From assembly GCF_021474405.1 (NCBI RefSeq), contig NZ_JAKEIO010000072.1:1-57379 (forward strand): a stretch of DNA of 57,379 nt, given 5' to 3'. Positions 1 to 8,342 of this stretch are shown here, piece by piece. The DNA is from [Streptosporangium] indianense (GTDB taxonomy: Bacteria; Actinomycetota; Actinomycetes; Streptomycetales; Streptomycetaceae). Below the pieces are notes generated by a model. The model worked only from the letters and a program-made list of their open reading frames with translations. It ran no database searches and was not told where the DNA came from. Both the position numbers and the translations under genes were made by a program. Position 1 is the stretch's first letter; every line of letters starts with the position of its first letter.

Positions 1-782
1 GGCTTGCGGGGGACGGCGGGGAGTTGGGAGTCCGCGTGGCGGCGGCGGGCCAGGGCGACCTGGAGGACGAAGGCCTCGTCCCACTTGAGGCGGGAGCGGG
101 CGTCCTCGACGTCGGCCTTGGTGTGCGGGCGGTGGATCTTGAGGAGGGCTTCGGGGAGCGGGACCAGGCCGCGGCCCTCGCGCAGGGTGTCCGGCAGCGG
201 GTCGACGGCCTCCTGGGCGGTGGGCAGGACCGTCTGGATCGCCTTGCCGATCTTCCAGGACTCGAGCTTGGCGGTGGCGGGGTAGATCGGGATCAGGGCG
301 CCCGCCCACGTCTCGACGGACTCCTCTGGGTCACCGCGCAGCAACTCGTAGGCTGGGTGGGCGAGTTGGAGGCGGCGGTTGAAGACGGAGACCTTGCCGG
401 CGAACATCGCGCGGGTGCCCGGCAGGAGTTCCTTGTGGGGCTTGTGGACGCCCGCGCCGAAGAAGACCAGTTGGAGACGGCCGCTGCCGTCCGTGATCGT
501 GACCTCCAGGCGCTGGCCCTTGCCGCGCGGGGCCTTGGCGGAGGCGAAGGTGTGCAGCCGGGCGTCGGCGACCTGCGCGACCACCGTGACGTGCTCGTCC
601 ATGGGGAGGTCGGCGAGGTGGGTGAGCTGGCCGCGCTCCTCGTATCTGCGCGGGTAGTGGTGCAGGAGGTCACCGACGGTGAGCAGGCCGAGGTGCTCGG
701 CCATCACCTTCGCGGTGGCGGGGCCGAGCACCGACTTGAGCGGTTGGCGCAGGGGTTCTTCCAGTGCGGGCACGAGATCCAT
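1..782 (-). CDS. recG: ATP-dependent DNA helicase RecG, N-terminal 260 residues (cut by window start)
   Basis: RecG remodels stalled replication forks and branch-migrates Holliday junctions. The reading frame runs from ATG at 782 down to base 1 without a stop, so the rest of the gene lies outside the window. It begins MDLVPALEEPLRQPLKSVLG and continues with the wedge/OB-fold region (HHYPRRYEERGQLTHLADL, then a VTVVAQVADARLHTF strand pattern and VTITDGSGRLQLVFFG). These are the standard N-terminal RecG landmarks; the helicase motifs would lie downstream. In actinomycetes recG usually follows a DAK2/FakA-like gene on the same strand, but here an opposite-strand Hsp90/TPR pair separates them. 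Identity is firm; the start is chosen because RecG homology begins there. Confidence 0.93.
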   Translation of the reverse strand, partial: MDLVPALEEPLRQPLKSVLGPATAKVMAEHLGLLTVGDLLHHYPRRYEERGQLTHLADLPMDEHVTVVAQVADARLHTFASAKAPRGKGQRLEVTITDGSGRLQLVFFGAGVHKPHKELLPGTRAMFAGKVSVFNRRLQLAHPAYELLRGDPEESVETWAGALIPIYPATAKLESWKIGKAIQTVLPTAQEAVDPLPDTLREGRGLVPLPEALLKIHRPHTKADVEDARSRLKWDEAFVLQVALARRRHADSQLPAVPRK

Positions 783-962
783 TGCACACCACGCCACTGA
801 CATTGGCCCCAGGTCGCGGCCGGATCGCCGTAAAGATCCCGGAAACCCCTGGTCAGGCCGCTGGTTCGGGCCTTAGGATGACGCGCTCCCGGCCCTCTTC
901 CGCGGTCGCCGCCCCACCGGGACCGCCCGACCCCGCGCCGTCGCGAGTCCCCCACCGGCGCC

Positions 963-2807
963 GTGATGATGGACTCCCAGACCTCACAGCCGTCCCAGGC
1001 ACCCCATTCGCCCCCGTCACCTCATACGTTCCAGGTCGACCTGCGTGGTCTGGTGGACCTGCTCTCCCATCACCTCTACTCCAGTCCGAAGGTGTATCTG
1101 CGGGAGCTGCTGCAGAACGCCGTCGACGCCATCACGGCCAGACGCGCGACGGAACCCGACGCTCCGGCCCGGGTCCGGCTGTACGCCGAGGGCGGCGCCC
1201 TGCGCGTCGAGGACACCGGCGTGGGACTCACCGAGGCCGACGTGCACGACCTGCTGGCCACCATCGGGCGCAGTTCCAAGCGGGCCGAGGGGCTCCAGGA
1301 GGTCCGGTCGGACTTCCTCGGGCAGTTCGGCATCGGGCTGCTGGCCTGTTTCGTCGTGGCCGAGCGGATCCGGGTCGTCAGCCGCAGCGCCCGTACGCCC
1401 GGGGCGCCGCCGGTGGAGTGGACGGCGTCCGACGACGGTTCGTACACGGTGCGGACGCTGCCGGACGCCGAGCGGCCCGAACCGGGCACCACCGTGCACC
1501 TGGTGGCCCGGGCCGGTTGCGCGGAGTGGCTCGCACCCGGGCGGGTCGCGGCGCTGGCCCGGGACTTCGGGTCGCTGCTGCCCTACGACGTCCGGGTCGG
1601 CGACGAGACGGTCACCGACCTCCCGGCGCCCTGGGACCGCCCGTATCCCGGCCCGGCCGCCCGCAGGGTCGCCCTGGCCCGGCACTGCCACGACCTGTTC
1701 GGCTTCACCCCGCTGGACACGATCGACCTGTCCGTGCCGCTGGCCGGCGTGCGCGGGGTGGCGTACGTGCTGCCGTCGGCGGTGAGCCCGGCCCGGCGTG
1801 CGGGGCACCGGGTGCACCTCAAGGGCATGCTGCTGACCGAGCGGGCCGAACAGCTGCTGCCCGACTGGGCGTTCTTCGTGCGCTGCGTGCTCGACACGGA
1901 CAGTCTGCGGCCCACGGCGTCGCGCGAGGCGCTGTACGAGGACGAGACGCTGGCCGGTGTGCGCGAGGCGCTGGGCGAGCGGATCCGGGCCTGGCTCACG
2001 GGGCTGGCGGCCGGCGATCCGGAGCGGCTGGCCGCGTTCCTGGCGGTGCACCACCTGGGCGTGAAGTCGCTGGCCCGGCACGACCGGGAGATGCTGCGCA
2101 CGATGCTGCCGTGGCTGCCGTTCGAGACGACCGACGGGCGGCTGTCCCTGGAGGAGTTCGCGCAGCGGCACCCGGTGGTGCACTTCACGCGGACCGTCGA
2201 GGAGTACCGGCAGGTCGCGCCGATCGCGTCCGCGCAGGGCATCGGCGTGGTCAACGGCGGTTACACGTACGACAGCGAGCTGGTGGAGGCACTGCCGTCG
2301 GTGCGGCCGGGCACGGTGGTCGCCGAGCTGGACGCGGAGACGGTCACCGCGCATCTGGACGCCGTGGAACCGGCCGAGGAGCTGGCCCTGTCCGGCTTCC
2401 TGGCGGCGGCCCGCGCCCGGCTCGACCCGCTCGGCTGCGACGTCGTACTGCGGGCCTTCCACCCGCTCTCCGTGCCCGCGCTGCACCTCGACGACCGGGA
2501 CGTCCGGCACGAGCAGGCCCGGGCGGACGCCGAGGAGCGGGCCGACGACCTGTGGGCGGGCATCCTCGGCTCCCTGCGGGGCGGCGCACCCCGCGCGCGG
2601 CTGGTGCTGAACCATCTCAACCCGCTCGTGCGGCGGATCAGCGCGCTGCCCGACCCGGAACTGATCGGCACCGCCGCGGAGTCGCTGTACGGGCAGGCGC
2701 TGCTGATGGCGCAGCGGCCGCTGCGGCCGGCCGACTCGGCGCTGCTCAACCGCGCGTTCATCGGCCTCCTGGAGTGGGCCACACACGGCGAGGACGGTCG
2801 GGCATGA
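963..2807 (+). CDS. HSP90-family (HtpG-like) molecular chaperone
   Basis: A 614-residue GHKL ATPase chaperone, close to the usual HtpG length. The N-terminal nucleotide pocket is intact: the RELLQNAVDA helix with catalytic Glu (about residues 48-57), VEDTGVGLT with the adenine-binding Asp (about 82-90), a lid region with GRSSK, and GQFGIGLLACFVV (about 119-131). The middle domain keeps the conserved Arg in the SREALYED stretch (about 320), which contacts ATP gamma-phosphate in the family. The sequence is divergent from housekeeping HtpG, so I do not assign the symbol. The start is GTG at 963, with in-frame ATGs at 966 and 969 as alternatives; no strong ribosome site is visible. Its stop overlaps the start of the next TPR gene (ATGA), so the two are probably translationally coupled and work together. 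Confidence 0.88.
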   Translation: MMMDSQTSQPSQAPHSPPSPHTFQVDLRGLVDLLSHHLYSSPKVYLRELLQNAVDAITARRATEPDAPARVRLYAEGGALRVEDTGVGLTEADVHDLLATIGRSSKRAEGLQEVRSDFLGQFGIGLLACFVVAERIRVVSRSARTPGAPPVEWTASDDGSYTVRTLPDAERPEPGTTVHLVARAGCAEWLAPGRVAALARDFGSLLPYDVRVGDETVTDLPAPWDRPYPGPAARRVALARHCHDLFGFTPLDTIDLSVPLAGVRGVAYVLPSAVSPARRAGHRVHLKGMLLTERAEQLLPDWAFFVRCVLDTDSLRPTASREALYEDETLAGVREALGERIRAWLTGLAAGDPERLAAFLAVHHLGVKSLARHDREMLRTMLPWLPFETTDGRLSLEEFAQRHPVVHFTRTVEEYRQVAPIASAQGIGVVNGGYTYDSELVEALPSVRPGTVVAELDAETVTAHLDAVEPAEELALSGFLAAARARLDPLGCDVVLRAFHPLSVPALHLDDRDVRHEQARADAEERADDLWAGILGSLRGGAPRARLVLNHLNPLVRRISALPDPELIGTAAESLYGQALLMAQRPLRPADSALLNRAFIGLLEWATHGEDGRA

Positions 2808-5743
2808 CGGAGATCACGGACTTCGACACGCTGCGCGCGGCGATGGCGGAGAACTCCGGGCAGCCGGAGGGGCCGGCCCGCAACGCGCGCGCGGAGCAGC
2901 TGCTGGCGGCGGCCGAGAAGCTGAACATCCCGCTGGCCGTGATCGAGGCGCTCGGGCACCAGCTGAAGGTCTACAACTACAGCTCCGAGAAGGGGAAGAT
3001 GTTCGTCCCCTTCGCGCGTCTGCTGCGCATGTGGGACGAACGGCCCGAGGACTTCGACGAGTACGAGACCCACTCGCTGCACTGGGTCTTCAAGTGGGTC
3101 TCGGCCGGCATGCTCGACCAGCCGCACATCCCGCTCGCGTCGATCGAGAAGTGGCTCGGCGAGATGGAGCACCGCTACCGGCTCGCCGGGCACTCCGAAC
3201 GGGCCGTGCGCAGCGCCGAGCACAGTGTGGCGGCGCACGTCGGGGACGTGGCGCGGGCCGAGCGGGCGTACACGGCGTGGCTGGCCGCCGACCGGGACGC
3301 GATGGCCGACTGCCACGCCTGTGAGCTGCACGGGCAGGGCTGGTGGCAGGCGGAGAGGGGGCGGGACGCGGAGGCGCTCCGGCTGTGGGGGCCGGTGCTT
3401 GAGGGCGAGTACGCCTGCGCCCACGAGCCGCACACGGCCCTCGCGTCCTCCCTGCTGCCGCTGCTGCGGCTGGGCCGCCTCGACGAGGCCCGGGCCAACC
3501 ACCTGCGGGGTTTCCGGCTGGTGCGGGCCATGGAGAGCATGCGCGGCGCGTACGCGGACCACGTGGAGTTCTGTGCGCTGACCGGCAACGAGGCGCGGGG
3601 CCTGGAGTTGCTCGCGGAGCGCCCGGCGTACTTCACGGACGACGGGCATCCGCGGAGCAGGCTGGACTTCATGAGCGTGGTGGCCCTGCTCATGGACCGG
3701 CTGACCGCGCTCGGGCTGGGTGAGCGGCAGGTGCCGGGGCCGGCCGGCCGGGAGTGGACCGCGAGTGAACTCGCCGCGCACGCGCGTGGGGAGGCCCTGG
3801 CCTTGGCGGCGCGCTTCGACGCACGCAACGGCACCGGGCACGTGAGCGAGCGGGCACGCGTGCGCATGGCGGGCCGGCCGCTGGTGGAGCGGCTGCCGCT
3901 GGGCGTGCGGTCGGTACGGCCGGCTCCCCCGCCCGCTCCTCCGAAGGCTCCGGTCCGCGTCACCGGGCAGCCGGACCTGGCCGCGCTGCTGGCCGAGGCA
4001 CGGCGGCTGTCGGACACCCTGCGGCCGAACGCCGTGGAGGCGTGGGCGGCCGCCGCAGAGGCCGCGGAGGGCGCCGAGACGGCCCCGCGCGACCGTGCCG
4101 AGATGGCGGACCACGAGGCGATGTCCCTGGGCCCCGAGGGCGCCGGGCTCTTCGAGCGGGCGGCGGACCTGTACGCGGAGGCGGGCGACCCGGGCGAGGC
4201 CCTCGCGGCACGCGCGCGTGGGGCGTACGTCCGCGCCCTGGCGGGTGACGTGGACGGCGCGGTCGCGGCGGTGGCGGGCCTGTACGACGAGGTCCTCGCG
4301 CTGTACGCCGCGGAGGGCACGGGCGTGCGGCAGACGGCGTCCGTCGTGATGAGCCGGGCGCGGATCCTGACGCGGCGGGCGCACGAGACCGACGGCGACA
4401 CGGCCGCACTCGCCGAGGCCGGGGCCGCCGTCCGTGAGGTCCTGGCGCTCGTGGACGGCCGGACCGGGGAGGACGTAAGGCTGGCCGCGCGGGCCGCCGA
4501 GTCGCAGGCGATGCTCGGGGAGCTGGCGGGTCTGGCCGGGGACCTGGAGACGGCCGCGGAGCTGTTCGCGCGGGGCGCTGCGGCGTTCGTCGCGGCGGGG
4601 CTGCCCTGGTTCGCGGTGGAGTACGAGGCCCGTCTGGCCTCCCTGGCCCACCACCTCGGTGACGCGGCGGAGACCGAGCGGGCGCTGCGGGCGGCCCTGG
4701 AGCACGGCGGAGGGCAGTTGGAGGCGCCCGGACGGGCCCAGCTGCACCTTCAGCTCGCCGAGGTCGTCGGCGGCCGGGGCGACGCCGTGGAGGCCGCCGA
4801 GCACGCCCTGGAGGCCGCCCACTGGGCCGACGAGGCGGGTGAGTCGGCGACGCTGGGTGCCTGGGCGCGGCAGCAGCTCGGCGGGTTCCTGCTGCGGCAG
4901 GGGCGGTGGGCCGAGGCCGCGGAGGTGCTGGAGTCTGCGCTGCCCGACCTGACCGCCGAGACGCACGGCGACGGGGCGGTCGTGCAGACGCAGTGGTGGC
5001 TCGGCGACTGCCTGAGCGAGCTCGGTGAGCACCGCGCGGCGGCGGAACGGCGTCTGCAGGCCGCCGACATCGCCCGGCACTGGCCCGAGCAGCACGACCA
5101 TGCGACCCTCGCGCACCTGGCCGGGGAGTCCCTCGGGCAGGCCGGTCTGCCCGCCGAGGCGGACCGGGCCTACGCCCGCGCGGGCGACCTGTGGCGCGCG
5201 CTCGGCGACACCCACGGTCTGGTCCGCTCCCTGCGCGCCCGCGCCTGGCTGGCGTTGGACACCGCGGGCGGGCCGGACGCGGCACGCGCCCTGATGACGG
5301 ACGCGCTCCGCGCGTGCGAGACGGCACGGGACGCAGCGCCCGACGAGCAGTCCCGGCAGCGGCTCGTCGCCGAACTCGGCCACACACACGGACAGTTCGG
5401 CGACCTGCTGGCCCGCTCCGCCGCCGAGGACGCCGAAGCCGTTCCGGACGGGGACCTGTTCGAGGAGGCGCTGGCCCAAGTGGTCCGGTCGGCCGAGGTG
5501 TTCGCCTCCCTCGGGGACGGCGCCCTGCACAGCCGCACCGGCGCGGAACTCGCCGCGGGCCGGCTGGAGGCCGAACTGGACCGCCGCGCCGACGCGGTGG
5601 CACGCGCGCGTGCGGTGCTGGCGGTGTACGAGGGGTACGACGACGCGGTGACGGGCGACGGGGACGGCGAGGCCGAAGCGGTGCGGGTCCGCCGGGCGGA
5701 GGCGGGGCAGCTGCTCCGCCTGCTGACGGAGCGGCCGGACTGA
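2804..5743 (+). CDS. Large tetratricopeptide-repeat protein co-expressed with the Hsp90-like chaperone
   Basis: A 979-residue, Ala/Glu/Arg-rich soluble protein with no signal peptide or membrane segment. The first 350 residues carry a unique helical region (KLNIPLAVIEALGHQLKVYNYS, then WVFKWVSAGMLDQPHIPLASI) followed by helix pairs such as AERAYTAWLAADRDAMADCH. A Pro-rich linker (about residues 368-385) separates these from a second array of TPR-like helix pairs that runs almost to the C-terminus (for example AAELFARGAAAFVAAGLPWFAVEYEA cut into repeats). The ATG at 2804 overlaps the stop of the upstream Hsp90 gene by four bases. A client-adaptor or co-chaperone role is inferred from the operon and from TPR co-chaperones of eukaryotic Hsp90; the sequence itself does not prove it. 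Confidence 0.85.
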   Translation: MTEITDFDTLRAAMAENSGQPEGPARNARAEQLLAAAEKLNIPLAVIEALGHQLKVYNYSSEKGKMFVPFARLLRMWDERPEDFDEYETHSLHWVFKWVSAGMLDQPHIPLASIEKWLGEMEHRYRLAGHSERAVRSAEHSVAAHVGDVARAERAYTAWLAADRDAMADCHACELHGQGWWQAERGRDAEALRLWGPVLEGEYACAHEPHTALASSLLPLLRLGRLDEARANHLRGFRLVRAMESMRGAYADHVEFCALTGNEARGLELLAERPAYFTDDGHPRSRLDFMSVVALLMDRLTALGLGERQVPGPAGREWTASELAAHARGEALALAARFDARNGTGHVSERARVRMAGRPLVERLPLGVRSVRPAPPPAPPKAPVRVTGQPDLAALLAEARRLSDTLRPNAVEAWAAAAEAAEGAETAPRDRAEMADHEAMSLGPEGAGLFERAADLYAEAGDPGEALAARARGAYVRALAGDVDGAVAAVAGLYDEVLALYAAEGTGVRQTASVVMSRARILTRRAHETDGDTAALAEAGAAVREVLALVDGRTGEDVRLAARAAESQAMLGELAGLAGDLETAAELFARGAAAFVAAGLPWFAVEYEARLASLAHHLGDAAETERALRAALEHGGGQLEAPGRAQLHLQLAEVVGGRGDAVEAAEHALEAAHWADEAGESATLGAWARQQLGGFLLRQGRWAEAAEVLESALPDLTAETHGDGAVVQTQWWLGDCLSELGEHRAAAERRLQAADIARHWPEQHDHATLAHLAGESLGQAGLPAEADRAYARAGDLWRALGDTHGLVRSLRARAWLALDTAGGPDAARALMTDALRACETARDAAPDEQSRQRLVAELGHTHGQFGDLLARSAAEDAEAVPDGDLFEEALAQVVRSAEVFASLGDGALHSRTGAELAAGRLEAELDRRADAVARARAVLAVYEGYDDAVTGDGDGEAEAVRVRRAEAGQLLRLLTERPD

Positions 5744-5776
5744 GGAGGCCAGGGCACGCCGGACGCGGAAGGCACG

Positions 5777-5919
5777 CTGCTCCACGCCCGGATGCAGACC
5801 GGCCCTGCTCCACGCCCGGATGCAGAAGACGGCCCTGCTCCACCCCCGGATGCAGAAGACCGGCCCTGCTCCACGCCCGATGCGGAAGGCCTGCCCTACT
5901 CCACGCCGATGAGGAGCAG
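5777..5919. repeat. Tandem degenerate copies of the fakA-like gene's 3' end
   Basis: Four degenerate copies of a ~20-nt core (CTGCTCCACGCCCGGATGC) start at 5777, 5805, 5835 and 5866, with a period of 28-31 nt. The fifth and last member, at 5896-5919, is the true 3' end of the - strand DAK2 gene, including its TAG stop. Read on the - strand, the copies repeat the Gly-Val-Glu-stop region with the stop changed to CAG. The array fills the space between the TPR gene and the DAK2 gene. Confidence 0.85.
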
Positions 5920-7704
5920 GGCCCCCTGCCGTCCGCCCCGGTAGAGAACCGTGTCGACGGCGAGGTAGCCCTCGCGGACCCGGCCCTCCAGGTGCTCGGC
6001 GACGGTGTCGGGGACGTCGTCGCCGAGGACCAGGGTGACCATCTCGCCCCCGGCCGAGAGCATGCGGTCCAGGACGGCCTCGGCGGTGACCGTGACGTCC
6101 GAGCCGATCACGGCCACGTCCCCGTCGATCAGGCCCAGGACGTCGCCGGCCTGGCAGATGCCGGCCATCGTCCAGGACTGCCGTTCGGCGACGGTGACCT
6201 CGGCGTAGCGGGTGGCCCCGGCGGCCGAGGTCATGGACACGACGTCCTCGTCGAAGCGGCGGTCCGGCTCGTGCACGGCCAGCGCCGCGATGCCCTGGAC
6301 CGCCGAGCGGGTCGGGATCAGGGCCACCCGGACGCCCTCCGCGCGGATCTGCTCGGCGGCCGCCGCCGCGGTGTGCCGCAGGTCGGCGTCGTTGGGCAGC
6401 AGCACGACCTCGCGCGCGTGGGCCCGCCGTACGGCCTGGACGAGCTCGCCGCTGGCGGGCGGCTCCCCGGGGCGGGCGAGCACGGTCGTCGCACCGGCCT
6501 CCGTGTACAGCCGGGCCAGCCCCTCACCGGGCACGACGGCCACGATCGCCCGCTCGGCACGCTCTCGTGGCGGCCGCTCGGCGCCGGTTGTGTGCACGTC
6601 ACCGGCGCCGAAGTGCGTGATGCGGATGCGGTGGGGCCGCCCGGCCTCGATGCCGGCCTCGACGGCGGCGCCCGCGTCGTCGACATGGACGTGCACGTTC
6701 CACAACCCGTCACCGCCGACCACGACGAGGGAGTCCCCGAGGGCGTCGAGCCGCTCCCGCAGCCGCTCCACGGCCGTGTCCTCGGCGTCCAGGAGGTAGA
6801 TCACCTCGAAGGCGGGCCCCTCCACACCGGGCACCGCGGCGGTGCCGTCGACGCGCTCCCCCGGGCCGCCGTCGGCGCACTCGCCGAGGCCGCCGTCGAC
6901 AGGCACGGAGCCCACGGGGGAAGCGGCGTCCACGGGGGATTCAGTGACCGTGGAGGAACCAGAGGCCGGGGAGGAAGCAGTGGCCGAACTCGCCACCACC
7001 CCTCGCGCCCTCTCCCCCGTGAGCGTCTCCACCAGCGCTCCGAGCACCGCGACCAGCCCCCGCCCACCGGCGTCGACCACCCCGGCACGCTCCAGGACGG
7101 GCAGCTGGCCCGGCGTCGCGGCCAGGGCCGTGCGGGCTCCGCCGTAGGCCGCCCGGGCCACGGTCCCGCAGTCCCCCTCCGCGGCGTCCGCGGCATCGGC
7201 GGCGGCCGAGGCGACGGTGAGGACGGTGCCCTCGACGGGGTGGGCGACGGCCCGGCGGGCGGAGTCGGCGGCGTGGCGCAGGGCGAGCCGCAGCCCTGAG
7301 CCGTCGGCGGGGGCGTCGTCGTCGGCCAGCACCTGGGCCATGCCTCGCAGCAGCTGGGCGAGGATCGTCCCGGAGTTCCCGCGGGCGCCGATGAGCGCGC
7401 CGTGCGCCATGGCCCGGGCGGCGTCGGCGAGTGTCGGGCCCTCGGAGCCCGTGGCACCGGATCCGGCGGCGCCCGGGCCCGTCGCGGTCACGGGTCCCGC
7501 CGCGTGCCCCGCGAACACCGCCTCGACCGCCGCGACCGCCGACTCCAGGGTCAGATACAGGTTGGTGCCCGTGTCGCCGTCCGCCACCGGGTAGACGTTG
7601 ATCGCGTCGATCTCCTCACGCGCCCGCCCCAGTGTCTCCAGCGCGAGACCGCACCAGGTGCGCACCGCGAGAGCATCGAAGAATGTCTGCGGCACCTGCG
7701 CCAC
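5896..7704 (-). CDS. DAK2-domain fatty-acid-kinase-like protein (FakA/YloV family)
   Basis: A 602-residue protein of the YloV/FakA family, cytoplasmic. In Firmicutes FakA phosphorylates fatty acids held by a DegV/FakB partner. The N-terminal DAK2 nucleotide-binding signature NVYPVADGDTGTNL lies at about residues 36-49, with Asp residues that bind Mg-ATP. It is followed by HGALIGARGNSGTILAQLLRG. The C-terminal half has the FakA Y-region and DegV-like fold (EVIYLLDAED, DGLWNVHVHVDDAGAAVE, EVVLLPNDADLRHTA). The central linker (Pro/Ser/Thr-rich, about residues 255-290) is low complexity. GTG at 7704 is chosen because AAGGAGG lies just upstream; an in-frame ATG at 7734 has no such site. No DegV/FakB gene is in view. 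The substrate in Streptomyces is unproven. Confidence 0.88.
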   Translation of the reverse strand: MAQVPQTFFDALAVRTWCGLALETLGRAREEIDAINVYPVADGDTGTNLYLTLESAVAAVEAVFAGHAAGPVTATGPGAAGSGATGSEGPTLADAARAMAHGALIGARGNSGTILAQLLRGMAQVLADDDAPADGSGLRLALRHAADSARRAVAHPVEGTVLTVASAAADAADAAEGDCGTVARAAYGGARTALAATPGQLPVLERAGVVDAGGRGLVAVLGALVETLTGERARGVVASSATASSPASGSSTVTESPVDAASPVGSVPVDGGLGECADGGPGERVDGTAAVPGVEGPAFEVIYLLDAEDTAVERLRERLDALGDSLVVVGGDGLWNVHVHVDDAGAAVEAGIEAGRPHRIRITHFGAGDVHTTGAERPPRERAERAIVAVVPGEGLARLYTEAGATTVLARPGEPPASGELVQAVRRAHAREVVLLPNDADLRHTAAAAAEQIRAEGVRVALIPTRSAVQGIAALAVHEPDRRFDEDVVSMTSAAGATRYAEVTVAERQSWTMAGICQAGDVLGLIDGDVAVIGSDVTVTAEAVLDRMLSAGGEMVTLVLGDDVPDTVAEHLEGRVREGYLAVDTVLYRGGRQGALLLIGVE

Positions 7705-7843
7705 TGCGCCTCCTTGAGCTGCTGGACGTGGCACGCAGCGTAGACCCCGGGGCGGTGTCCAGCGGAAGCGGGAGGGGACCGGGCCCCTGAGCTGCCATGG
7801 TAGTTTCGCTCTACGGGTGCAGCCGTTGTATGCTGCTCCGGTT

Positions 7844-7937
7844 GCCCGATCTGATCGGGCCTTCCCCCTGGCAACGCCACTCAGATTTCGACCGGCTGTC
7901 CACAGCCCGAGAATCTTGATCCCGGCCTGCCGGGATC
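7844..7937 (+). promoter_or_regulatory. rpmB leader with two inverted repeats
   Basis: The leader in front of rpmB holds two perfect short hairpins: GCCCGAT-CTG-ATCGGGC at 7844-7860 and GATCCCGG-CCTG-CCGGGATC at 7918-7937. The second ends 35 nt before the GTG start. They may act in mRNA control or as repressor sites; the role is inferred only. A weak -10-like TATGCT lies at 7829-7834, just upstream of the first hairpin. Confidence 0.45.
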
Positions 7938-7972
7938 AACCGTAAGTGCATCTGAAGTCTTTGGAGTGACCC

Positions 7973-8158
7973 GTGGCTGCCAACTGCGACGTCTGCGGCA
8001 AGGGGCCGGGCTTCGGCAACAACATCTCGCACTCGCACCGCCGTACGTCCCGCCGCTGGAACCCGAACATCCAGCGTGTGCGTACCGTGGTGGGCGGGAC
8101 GCCGAAGCGCGTGAACGCTTGCACCTCGTGCATCAAGGCCGGCAAGGTCTCGCGCTGA
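7973..8158 (+). CDS. rpmB: Large ribosomal subunit protein bL28
   Basis: A 61-residue ribosomal protein L28, a component of the 50S subunit near the E-site. It has the family core SHRRTSRRWNPNIQRVR and two CxxC pairs (C5/C8 and C50/C53), so it is the zinc-binding (C+) form. Streptomycetes commonly also have a cysteine-free, zinc-starvation-induced paralogue elsewhere. GTG at 7973 is preceded by TTGGAGTG, a reasonable ribosome site. It is divergent from the DAK2 gene and followed by a strong hairpin terminator, so it is probably monocistronic. Confidence 0.95.
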   Translation: MAANCDVCGKGPGFGNNISHSHRRTSRRWNPNIQRVRTVVGGTPKRVNACTSCIKAGKVSR

Positions 8159-8195
8159 CGCTCAGCTAGCGCGCGGCCACTGCTGGTTCGCTGCA

Positions 8196-8227
8196 GAGCC
8201 GGTCCACCTCTGGTGGACCGGCTCTTT
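8196..8227 (+). terminator. Terminator of rpmB
   Basis: A perfect 13-bp stem (GAGCCGGTCCACC / GGTGGACCGGCTC) with a TCT loop, followed by TTT. It lies 37 nt after the rpmB stop. It can also end transcripts arriving from thiD on the other strand. Confidence 0.85.
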
Positions 8228-8342
8228 GCCGTGCCCGATCGCGGCCGACCCCGTGCCGTACCTGATCGTCCCCTGTCCCGTACCTGATCGTCGCCGGGCT
8301 GTGCCGTGTCCGCCCGCCAGCGCTCGGGGCCGGGCCCTGCCC

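Noticed and set aside
764..2803. A very long open frame that runs through the Hsp90 gene into the TPR gene
   Set aside because: Before 2804 it is a shadow of the Hsp90 gene: Arg/Gly/Pro-rich with no family motifs. The TPR protein starts at ATG 2804.
1017..5785. Long antisense open frames over the Hsp90/TPR pair (589 and 1174 codons)
   Set aside because: They arise from high GC and codon periodicity; composition is Arg/Pro/Gln-rich with no motif, and the opposite strand holds clear protein families.
8230..8300. Direct repeat CCGTACCTGATCGTC twice after the rpmB terminator
   Set aside because: Two short copies only, with no relation to a gene end or site; too little to interpret.
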